From the NCBI RefSeq assembly GCF_020150455.1, contig NZ_CP083740.1, positions 6,159,001-6,223,000 of the forward strand: a stretch of DNA of 64,000 bases. The letters run 5' to 3'. Positions 27,440 to 34,691 of the stretch are shown here, piece by piece (the first letter of the stretch is position 1; the number at the start of each line of letters is the position of its first letter). Made by a program: the position numbers and the translations under genes. The notes beneath the pieces were generated by a model. That model was not told where the DNA came from and did no database searches. It saw only the letters and a program-made list of their open reading frames with translations. The stretch is from Bremerella sp. TYQ1. Lineage in GTDB: Bacteria; Planctomycetota; Planctomycetia; Pirellulales; Pirellulaceae.

Positions 27440-28411
27440 ATGAACGTCCCAACACAATGTATTCCGTCTAGGAAACTTGGCTTCACCTTGGTGGAGCTTT
27501 TAGTCGTTATTGCCATTATTGGTGTGCTGATCGCTTTGCTCCTACCTGCCGTTCAGCAGGCACGAGAAGCCGCACGTCGAATGAGCTGTACGAACAATCT
27601 AAAACAGATCGGTGTGGCAATACACAATTATCATGATACGTTCAACATTCTGCCGCCTGCGTTTGTTGACACAAATCCAGATATGAATACCGACGTTGAT
27701 TCGGCCAATAATCGAAACGGGCTTGCTTGGAACGTGCTGATCCTGCCTTTCATTGAGCAGAGTGCATTGCACGATCAGATTGGTACGGAAACGGGCGGGT
27801 TTGCTTTCAACTGGTATGACAAGAATCATGACGACACCCTGAGCGACCCGATCGACTCGTCGAGAATCGGATTGGAGGCATACAGTTGTCCCTCAGATAC
27901 AATGCCGCTTCTGAACAGCCGCCGCGGAGGTTTCGGTAAATCAAACTATAAGACCAACGCCGGTAACAACGCGGCTCGCGACAAGAAAGGAGTAATGTGG
28001 GCGGATTCTAAATTAGGTCTCCGTGATATTACCGATGGGACGTCCAATACGATGCTGGTTGGCGAGGCCTGTGCCACGAAGCAAACGGGAACCACGAACT
28101 GTGGAGGTCAGGTCTGCGATTTTTCCGGTGGTCTATGGATTGGGGCCCGTAATGCTAGCAGTGCCCAAACATGGCATCCCGGAGTGACGTCTCACGACAT
28201 TGTCAGCTTCGGTGGGTCGGGCGCAAATATGCTTATCAATCGATCTGGTGCTACTTGGGGGCACGACTGGATCAGCAGTAGCACGCATCCCGGAGGGATC
28301 ATGTCGGTCCAATGCGACGGATCGGTTCGGTTTCTACAAGAGACGATCGAACTGGCAACTTATCGTCGCTTACGCGATCGAAGCGATGGCGAAGTATTGG
28401 GCAAGTATTAA
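27440..28411 (+). CDS. DUF1559 pseudopilin-like protein (pair 1)
   Basis: 323 aa. Type IV pilin-like N terminus: short leader, then [20 protein letters not shown] with the prepilin peptidase site G/F, the conserved Glu at position +5 and the hydrophobic helix continuing [16 protein letters not shown]. The large C-terminal part is DUF1559 ([48 protein letters not shown]). The family is strongly expanded in planctomycetes; its members are thought to be secreted or assembled by a type II secretion or pilus-like machine, but their job is unknown. No secretion machinery is encoded in the window. Confidence 0.93.
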   Translation: MNVPTQCIPSRKLGFTLVELLVVIAIIGVLIALLLPAVQQAREAARRMSCTNNLKQIGVAIHNYHDTFNILPPAFVDTNPDMNTDVDSANNRNGLAWNVLILPFIEQSALHDQIGTETGGFAFNWYDKNHDDTLSDPIDSSRIGLEAYSCPSDTMPLLNSRRGGFGKSNYKTNAGNNAARDKKGVMWADSKLGLRDITDGTSNTMLVGEACATKQTGTTNCGGQVCDFSGGLWIGARNASSAQTWHPGVTSHDIVSFGGSGANMLINRSGATWGHDWISSSTHPGGIMSVQCDGSVRFLQETIELATYRRLRDRSDGEVLGKY

Positions 28412-29048
28412 CCGCAAGACCAGCGGAAGTCTTGCCGCCCGTTGGTCCATCTTCATCAGTCAAAACGCCGAGAGTGAGAGCTCTGGGCGTTTTTTCGTTT
28501 CTTGGGTGTATGGTTTCGGCGAGAGGTTTGGACTTACCTTTCTCCGCGTGCTCCCAGTCTGCCGGTTCCTGTTCCAAATCTATCATTGTTCTGTGGCAGA
28601 TTGAGGTAGTCTGCCGTTTTATGCGATTAGTGTCCCAAATGCGAAATGGCGTTGGGGACGATGTTGTTGCACAACCCAATCTGAAGTGCCCAGGCCTATG
28701 TGAGGTACGGAAGCAAGCGTAACAAGCGAAGATACTCAGGTGGATTATTCGAGGCTGCCTGGTCGGGCTGCGACAAGCAGCATTCTATTGGCACCAAAAC
28801 GAAGAGCAGTTTCTCTTTGATTTCAATTAATCGCGTGTCGCATTTGTACCAATACCGGACAGGACCAAACCATTTTGTTGGGTTTTATCTGTTTTTTGTT
28901 GACGCGTTCTGAACTCTTCACAGAATGCTAGTCAGGTTTTATGAGTTGGGTTGCAAATCGGGCAAATGGTCTCGGATTTCCCACTCGATGCCTGCATTTT
29001 GCTTCTCTCTGATCTGACTATTCTCCTTCATTCATCTGAGGTCCGTTT
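28412..29048. other. 637-bp gene-free region
   Basis: Holds the duplicated terminator (28464-28500) and a short stem GCAAGAC/GTCTTGC just past the DUF1559 stop. Frames across it give no family signature and no ribosome site. The base composition is AT-richer in the right half (28.8-29.0 kb). No transposon ends seen. It may be the remains of an older gene or a long leader of the next DUF1559 gene. Confidence 0.4.
28464..28495 (+). terminator. Terminator of DUF1559 gene 1, second copy of the duplicated 37-bp element
   Basis: Same AACGCC-AGAG / CTCT-GGCGTT stem and T-run as after tRNA-Asn; identity over 37 bases ends right after the CGTTT that follows the T-run. It lies 52 bases past the DUF1559 stop. 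Confidence 0.8.
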
Positions 29049-29954
29049 ATGAGTCGTCGACCATTGGGATTTACGCTCGTCGAGTTGCTTGTGGTAATCG
29101 CAATTATCGGGGTGTTAGTCGCTTTGCTTTTGCCCGCGGTTCAACAAGCACGCGAGGCCGCTCGTCGAATCCAGTGCAGCAATAATCTAAAGCAGCTCGG
29201 ACTGGCAATGCATAACTATCACGATACGTTTCAGCAATTTCCCTATGCACAGTACAACGACGTGCGAGGAAACCGAAGTCACCCGAACCGTGGCACGTGG
29301 TATCCAACGATGTTGCCCTTCGTCGAACAGGTCGCTTTGTATGACCGCCTCAAGCCGTTCTTTGGTACCAATGCTGCGCCGGACTGGGCCACACTCGAAA
29401 TCCGTTCCACGATTGTCGAAGGGATGGTATGCCCATCCGATCCGAACGGAGGAAAGCAGGGCATACAAGGTTTACAAGGAAATTATGTCGTTAGCGCTGG
29501 CTCAACAGATTTCGCAGGCGGCGGAACAAATTTGAACGGAATCTTCTACGTTCGCTCGGCGAACGATTTCGCTGACATCACAGACGGTACTTCCAATACG
29601 TTGCTGTTCGGTGAGGTGCTGCAATCGCCGGCCGTTCTAACCGGTTCTGAGCGTGATTTAACCGCGAATTATTTCAATGGCTACGATATGGAAATCGCTT
29701 TCAGTAGTTATCAAGGCCCAAACACAACAGCCCCCGATGTTGCCTATGGAGGAGGATGTGGATCGATACTTCATTCGCCCTGTGTGGATGACTCAGGCCA
29801 GACATCGGTAACGTATGCCCGTAGCATGCACCCCGGCGGAGTTCAATTCACTTTGGCTGACGCATCGGTTCGATTCATTGCCGAGACGGTCAATATAACG
29901 ACCTATCGAAACTTGGGTGCCCGGAACGATGGTAACCCCGTGAGCGGTTTCTAG
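29049..29954 (+). CDS. DUF1559 pseudopilin-like protein (pair 2)
   Basis: 301 aa. Prepilin-type start [20 protein letters not shown] after a short leader, then the DUF1559 block ([48 protein letters not shown]). Slightly shorter than the other copies. A GAGG site lies 8 bases upstream. It is followed after 92 bp by its lipoprotein partner. Confidence 0.93.
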   Translation: MSRRPLGFTLVELLVVIAIIGVLVALLLPAVQQAREAARRIQCSNNLKQLGLAMHNYHDTFQQFPYAQYNDVRGNRSHPNRGTWYPTMLPFVEQVALYDRLKPFFGTNAAPDWATLEIRSTIVEGMVCPSDPNGGKQGIQGLQGNYVVSAGSTDFAGGGTNLNGIFYVRSANDFADITDGTSNTLLFGEVLQSPAVLTGSERDLTANYFNGYDMEIAFSSYQGPNTTAPDVAYGGGCGSILHSPCVDDSGQTSVTYARSMHPGGVQFTLADASVRFIAETVNITTYRNLGARNDGNPVSGF

Positions 29955-30046
29955 GCCACTTCTCAACTTGCTGGCGTCATCTTTCGACTCCTATCTCCGC
30001 GCTGCAAGGTAGGAATGATTCATCAAACCCCATTGGAATTTTAACC

Positions 30047-30442
30047 ATGCGTTTTGGAGCTCTTGTTGGAACAATGTTTCTTTCGCTGCTCGTCGGCTGT
30101 GGCAGCCACTCTTCTACCGCTCACATTTCTGGGCAAGTCTCGATGGACGGAGTTCCTGTCGAAATGGGACAGATTTTCTTTGAGCCGATTGAGGGTAACT
30201 CGGAGATAGGAGTTGGAATCATCGAGAATGGTGAGTTTGAGGTCGTTTGCCCACCCGGTAATTACAAGGTTTTGATTACAGGAACGCGTAAGATTCCAGG
30301 AGCACCTCCGATTAGCAATATTCCAGGGGAAGAGATCGAGGCTCGTGAGCCCATCGTCCCCAAAAAGTACAACAGCGAAACAACGTTGCAGCAGGAGGTG
30401 GCAGCGGGTGAGCACAACATCGACTTTCATCTGAAGAAGTAA
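30047..30442 (+). CDS. Lipoprotein with carboxypeptidase regulatory-like domain (pair 2)
   Basis: 131 aa. MRFGALVGTMFLSLLVGC has the lipobox LVGC (C18). The domain reads HISGQVSMDGVPVEMGQIFFE, then CPPGNYKVLITG, ending VPKKYNSETTLQQEV like its paralogues, where the KYNxxTTL element recurs. Followed by a strong terminator, so pair 2 forms a complete transcription unit. Confidence 0.88.
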   Translation: MRFGALVGTMFLSLLVGCGSHSSTAHISGQVSMDGVPVEMGQIFFEPIEGNSEIGVGIIENGEFEVVCPPGNYKVLITGTRKIPGAPPISNIPGEEIEAREPIVPKKYNSETTLQQEVAAGEHNIDFHLKK

Positions 30443-30467
30443 CCGCCACTCAATTGAGATAATTGAG

Positions 30468-30507
30468 AAACCTCGCATTCGGCATAGACTCAATGCGAGG
30501 TTTTTTT
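30468..30507 (+). terminator. Rho-independent terminator of pair 2
   Basis: Perfect 12-bp stem AAACCTCGCATT/AATGCGAGGTTT with a 12-base loop, running straight into seven T. It sits 25 bases past the lipoprotein stop and 27 bases before the end of the convergent AraC gene. Confidence 0.92.
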
Positions 30508-30533
30508 ATTAGGTACTGTCGAGTTAGTATCGA

Positions 30534-31388
30534 TTACCGAATCGATTTTCGTAAAGCTGATTCTTTACGGAAACGAGCAGGCGTCACTCCGGTAATGCGT
30601 CGAAAGGTCTTTGTGAACGCGCTTTGATCGCAAAAGCCATGTTGCTTGGCTACTTCTGAGATCGGAGTCTCGGTTGTCTGTAGTTCGTGGCAAGCACTTT
30701 CGACACGCGTCTTAAGAATGAATTCGTGTATGCCGGTTCCCATGGTCTCACGAAATGCACGTTGCAGTTGTCGTGGTGAAAGTTTGGCCAATTCCGCCAA
30801 TTCACTAATAGCGATCGTGCGGCGAAAGTGCTGGCGTATGTGTTCTATCGCGGCACTGACTCGAGAAAATGGCAGCAATTCTTGCTTTTTGCCTTCGTAG
30901 CTGTGGACGGTTCCCATGACGCCGATTGGGCGGCCAGATTTGTCGAGAACCGGAAGCTTGTTCGTGACAAACCAATCGAGAATACGCTGCTCGCTGTACC
31001 AGATCTCGACATGATTCACCATCGCTCGTCCTGTTTCCATGACTTTGCGATCGTCGCGAACGAAGTTGTCGGCTATCGAAGGAGGAAAGAACTCGTAGTC
31101 GGATCGGCCAATAACTTCGGCTTCTGAGTCGACGCCTAATCGCTTTTGAATCGCTCGGCTGGCGCAGATCATCCGGCTCTTTTCATCTTTCATGAAAAAG
31201 AACGTGCCAGGCATAAGTTCAAACAAATGGCGTAGCTGCTGATCACCGCCCATGCGTTGGAAGAAGTCGCTTTGGATTTGTTGCCAGTCGGGAAGTTGTT
31301 TGCCTGGCGATTCAGGGCTACGCGATGTGGTTGATTGGATCATAGGTCGATTCGATTGATTGGGGCGTTTTTCAGACGAGTAAGACAT
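30534..31388 (-). CDS. AraC-family regulator with N-terminal PAS domain
   Basis: 284 aa. The N-terminal PAS-type sensor (about 50-165) holds LMPGTFFFMKDEKSRMICAS, GRSDYEFFPPSIADNFV and PVLDKSGRPIGVMGTVH. The C-terminal double helix-turn-helix of AraC (about 185-280) has ISELAELAKLSPRQLQRAF and, in the second, ISEVAKQHGFCDQSAFTKTF with the conserved F(R)RxxGxTPxRFR. Most AraC members carry a cupin-like sugar sensor, so PAS input suggests a small-molecule or redox cue. It lies between two DUF1559 modules and may regulate them, but there is no proof. Confidence 0.9.
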   Translation of the reverse strand: MSYSSEKRPNQSNRPMIQSTTSRSPESPGKQLPDWQQIQSDFFQRMGGDQQLRHLFELMPGTFFFMKDEKSRMICASRAIQKRLGVDSEAEVIGRSDYEFFPPSIADNFVRDDRKVMETGRAMVNHVEIWYSEQRILDWFVTNKLPVLDKSGRPIGVMGTVHSYEGKKQELLPFSRVSAAIEHIRQHFRRTIAISELAELAKLSPRQLQRAFRETMGTGIHEFILKTRVESACHELQTTETPISEVAKQHGFCDQSAFTKTFRRITGVTPARFRKESALRKSIR

Positions 31389-31429
31389 GAAGTACCACGC
31401 ATAGCGAGGACTTCGTTGGTCCTCGAAGA

Positions 31430-31858
31430 CTACTTCAAAGAGACGTCAAAATTAAATTCGTTTTCATTACCAGGCTGGACATCCGCGATCAGCTCCGTCT
31501 TGTCATTGAATCGGCGAGCGACTTTTAGCTTGGGGTCTTCTTTCTCGCCTACAACCATACCTTCTTGGTTTGTAATTTCATGGACGACTTTAATCTCAAC
31601 ACGATATTCGCCAGGCACGACAGATTCTTTATTGCGTACTTTCAGGGTGTACTTGCCAGACTCGTCAGTGCGACCTCTTGCCGTCTGGCCGGGCGTGGAT
31701 GGCTGAGGCTGAAAAGTCACGCTCGCGCCAGGGAGTGGTTTTCCATCGAGGGTGATAATCCCTTGAACGACGGACTGACTGGAGTCAGAGGAACATCCAG
31801 TCATACCTACAAGTGCTAAGCCAATCAGAATGGACAATGAGATTGAGGGAGTTCGCAT
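31430..31858 (-). CDS. Lipoprotein with carboxypeptidase regulatory-like domain (pair 3)
   Basis: 142 aa from ATG 31858 with an AGGA site 8 bases upstream; a TTG 6 bases further is less likely. Signal ISLSILIGLALVGMTGC (lipobox MTGC). The domain reads VVQGIITLDGKPLPGASVTF, then RTDESGKYTLKV and VVPGEYRVEIKVV, ending RRFNDKTELIADV in place of the KYNxxT element. It follows the DUF1559 gene of pair 3 after 119 bp, with a hairpin between. Confidence 0.88.
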   Translation of the reverse strand: MRTPSISLSILIGLALVGMTGCSSDSSQSVVQGIITLDGKPLPGASVTFQPQPSTPGQTARGRTDESGKYTLKVRNKESVVPGEYRVEIKVVHEITNQEGMVVGEKEDPKLKVARRFNDKTELIADVQPGNENEFNFDVSLK

Positions 31859-31904
31859 CGCCAATATCCTCGAAACACATGTTGGGGAGATGAGTAGAAA
31901 GAAG

Positions 31905-31955
31905 CGGTTGTTGCCAGTTAATTTCGCTGCCGATTACATGAACCAGCAACAACCG
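31905..31955 (-). other. Intercistronic 10-bp inverted repeat in pair 3
   Basis: CGGTTGTTGC (31905-31914) pairs perfectly with GCAACAACCG (31946-31955). On the minus strand it lies just past the DUF1559 stop and 47 bases before the lipoprotein start. No T-run follows. It could lower lipoprotein expression relative to the pseudopilin or shield the mRNA. Confidence 0.5.
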
Positions 31956-31977
31956 TTCGCCATGGATTGACCTCGAA

Positions 31978-32946
31978 CTAGAACTCGCCCAAGACTTGGC
32001 CGTCGTTGCGAGACAGCAAGTATTCATAGGTAGAGTTTGGCAGAACATCGTTGGCATGCTGGATGGTTTCGGCAACGAAGCGAACGGATCCATCGACTAA
32101 CGCGAACTGGACGCCACCAGGGTGTCGGCTTGAGGCACCTTGTGGGAATTCCCAAATAGAGCAATCGTTGATTCCGCCGTCGCCATTAAACGTGACGTCG
32201 TTAGCACTTCGCCAGTTGGTCGATCCGGAGCCTCGCGCCACATAAAGCAAGCCGGCTCGAGCAACGTAGGGAACGCCACTTCCATTGGTTCCACATTGAG
32301 GGCCAAGGTTTTCAAAGACCTTTTCGCCTAACAGGATTGTGTTTGAGGTTCCGTCGGTTACGTCACGCATGCCGAACTGAGTGCCTGCGGCCATCATGCC
32401 GGTTTGCAACTGCCAGGAACCGGTTCCCCACTCTTTGTAGTTGTACCGTTCGTGAGTCAGGTTTCCGACATAGTTAGAAAGTGCCGTCGAGTGCTGACCA
32501 CTACTGGCACTAACTCGTCGAACATCGTTGATTCCGCTACTTGTGTCGCTAGGGCAGAGAAATGCGTCGACAGGCTGAGCCAAGACGGCCCGCATGGTCG
32601 TATCATCCATTGCCTGCAGTGCGGTACCTTGTGGGAAGTTGACGGCATCTGTCGCATTGCCGTTTTCAATAAACGGGGAGATAAACGCCCCCCAGGCCCA
32701 GTTTGGCTGATTACTATCAACGTCGATATCTTCTCGAAATGCAGGCGGGAATTCTCCGAACGTGTCGTGATGGTTATGAAAGCCGAGCGCGAGTTGTTTC
32801 AGGTTGTTACTACATTGCATCCTTCGCGCTGCCTCTCGAGCCTGCTGAACGGCTGGCAAAAGCAACGCGATCAATACTCCTATGATGGCAATGACCACCA
32901 ATAGTTCTACGAGGGTGAAAGCAGATCGATGACGTGAGATGGGCAT
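31978..32946 (-). CDS. DUF1559 pseudopilin-like protein (pair 3)
   Basis: 322 aa from ATG 32946, chosen because AGGAGA lies about 9 bases upstream and the leader MPISRHRS is then short, as in prepilins; the open frame extends to 33141 but those 65 codons are not prepilin-like. Core [20 protein letters not shown], then [28 protein letters not shown] and [19 protein letters not shown]. The residue before the FTLVELL phenylalanine is Ala rather than Gly, so cleavage by prepilin peptidase is less sure here. Confidence 0.92.
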   Translation of the reverse strand: MPISRHRSAFTLVELLVVIAIIGVLIALLLPAVQQAREAARRMQCSNNLKQLALGFHNHHDTFGEFPPAFREDIDVDSNQPNWAWGAFISPFIENGNATDAVNFPQGTALQAMDDTTMRAVLAQPVDAFLCPSDTSSGINDVRRVSASSGQHSTALSNYVGNLTHERYNYKEWGTGSWQLQTGMMAAGTQFGMRDVTDGTSNTILLGEKVFENLGPQCGTNGSGVPYVARAGLLYVARGSGSTNWRSANDVTFNGDGGINDCSIWEFPQGASSRHPGGVQFALVDGSVRFVAETIQHANDVLPNSTYEYLLSRNDGQVLGEF

Positions 32947-33120
32947 GTCTGAAAGATCTCCTGAGTGGAAGAAAGTTCGAAGAAGAGCGATAGAAAAGTC
33001 ATTGTGAAAAAGGGATTCCGGTAGATCGCCAATCGCGAAAAACGGAAGGGCTGTTGGCATTGTGAAGAGGCGAACGGTCTTTGGTGAATTTGAGGCAGCA
33101 TGAAACCTGGCTGCCGTCCT

Positions 33121-33146
33121 TTGCGTTGGATCGTGATCCAACGCAA
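33121..33146. promoter_or_regulatory. Perfect 26-bp palindrome upstream of the DUF1559 pair 3
   Basis: TTGCGTTGGATC and its exact reverse complement GATCCAACGCAA flank a 2-base centre (12+2+12). It is 175 bases before the DUF1559 start and about 108 bases past the DUF1501 stop, both on the minus strand. Without a T-run it does not look like a terminator; a dimeric-regulator operator is the more likely reading. The remainder of the 308-bp gap (32947-33254) holds nothing else recognised. Confidence 0.55.
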
Positions 33147-33254
33147 TTCATCGTATCCATTCGTAGAAAACAGAAGTCAGGAAAATATTTGCAACGGTAA
33201 AAATTGTCGAAGCTGGTCGAGCTTTGGTGAAAACGCGACATTTAGGAATCGTTA

Positions 33255-34661
33255 CTACGAGATCAATTCCGGTATGAGTTGTCCACCGAATTGACTTAGT
33301 TGCTTGAAACGTCCTCCGTGAAAATAGGTGAGCTTGTTGTCATCGAGCCCGAGCAAATGAAGCAATGTGACGTGCAAGTCTCGAATCGGATGAACACACT
33401 CAACCGCCGACCGTCCCAGTTCATCGGTGGCACCGACAACCCCTGGTCGAACTCCACCGCCGGCCATGAGCATTGTCATCGCTTGGTTGTTGTGGCCTCG
33501 CCCCAACGAGTAGACGCCGCCACGTTTGTTGTTGTCAGGCGTACGTCCAAACTCCCCAGTCCAAATCACCAAGGTATCCTCCAGAAGTCCTCGCTGTTTG
33601 AGATCGCGAATCAACGCAGCGATCGGTTTGTCGACACTCTTGATGCGGGAAGTGTGTCCCCGTTCTAGGTAGTCGTGACTATCCCAGCCGCCACTGAAAA
33701 CCTGCACGAATCGCACTCCTTTCTCCACGAGCCGACGCGCCATCAAGCATTGTCTGCCGAAGGCTTTCGTTTCCGGCTGGTCCAATCCGTACATTTGGTG
33801 CGTTGCCGTTGTTTCCCCGGCAAGATCGATAACGTCTGGCACTTCCGATTGCATGCGGAACGCTAACTCGTAACTTTCCATGCGTGCCAGCAATCGCTTA
33901 TCGTCATCACTAAGCGACTGTTGATAGTTGGAATTTAAAACTGCCAATTCATTTAACGCACGTCGTTGGTGCTCGCGGGTTTTGAAAGAAGGAGGGGCTA
34001 AGTCGAGAATCGGGGATCCTTCTGGTCTTAATCGCGTCCCTTGGTAATTGGGGGGAAGAAAGCCATTGCTCCAGTTGCCAGGGCCACCTTGGGGCAATGC
34101 CAGTTCAGTCATCACCACATAGCCAGGCAGGTTTTGGTTTTCAGTTCCTAATCCATACGTTGCCCAAGCCCCGAGCGCAGGATCTCCACCGAGGCGGCTG
34201 CCGGTGTTCATGTGATAAAGAGCTTCGGGGTGATTGAGCGATTCGGCCTGGCATCCGCGGTAATTGCAAAGCTCGTTCACGACGAATGGGTCGGCCAAGT
34301 GCTCCCACTGATCGCACATGGAGATTCCATTGTCGCCAACTTGTCGGAACTTGAAGGGGCTACCGACGAAAAACTTAAAGCCTTTCTCCAAGCCGCCGGT
34401 CAGCTTTGATTCTTGTTTGTGACGTTTGCTTAGCTCCGGCTTAGGATCGAAGGTGTCCATGTGACCAGGCCCACCTTCCATGAACAACATGATCACGTTC
34501 TTCGCGCGAGCCGTATGCATGGGCTTTTTAGGTGCGAGCGGTGAGTCCGAAATGGTCGATGCCGCCGAGTTGCCAGCCAATATCGTTGAAAAAGCAACGC
34601 TTCCTAGCGAAGCACCCAACCCGCAAAGAGCCTCGCGGCGTGTGATATTTTGATGATACAT
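33255..34661 (-). CDS. DUF1501 protein (alkaline-phosphatase/sulfatase-like fold), Tat-exported
   Basis: 468 aa from ATG 34661 (GGAAGG site 7 bases upstream); the open frame reaches 34691. Tat-type signal ITRREALCGLGASLGSVAF. The DUF1501 fold is related to the alkaline phosphatase superfamily; visible are MEGGPGHMDTFDPKP (about 68-82), WDSHDYLERGH, TGEFGRTPDNN and RGHNNQAMTMLMAGGGV, which hold the expected metal-ligand Asp and His residues. It is the last gene of a four-gene minus-strand operon, 30 bases after the DUF1553 gene, the usual partner in planctomycetes. Substrate unknown. Confidence 0.92.
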   Translation of the reverse strand: MYHQNITRREALCGLGASLGSVAFSTILAGNSAASTISDSPLAPKKPMHTARAKNVIMLFMEGGPGHMDTFDPKPELSKRHKQESKLTGGLEKGFKFFVGSPFKFRQVGDNGISMCDQWEHLADPFVVNELCNYRGCQAESLNHPEALYHMNTGSRLGGDPALGAWATYGLGTENQNLPGYVVMTELALPQGGPGNWSNGFLPPNYQGTRLRPEGSPILDLAPPSFKTREHQRRALNELAVLNSNYQQSLSDDDKRLLARMESYELAFRMQSEVPDVIDLAGETTATHQMYGLDQPETKAFGRQCLMARRLVEKGVRFVQVFSGGWDSHDYLERGHTSRIKSVDKPIAALIRDLKQRGLLEDTLVIWTGEFGRTPDNNKRGGVYSLGRGHNNQAMTMLMAGGGVRPGVVGATDELGRSAVECVHPIRDLHVTLLHLLGLDDNKLTYFHGGRFKQLSQFGGQLIPELIS

Positions 34662-34691
34662 AGGATTACCTTCCGCGCGGTTCCAGTTCAC

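Noticed and set aside
28200..28912. Several 60-140-codon plus-strand frames downstream of DUF1559 gene 1
   Set aside because: They overlap the DUF1559 gene or the duplicated terminator, lack ribosome sites and have no recognisable domain.
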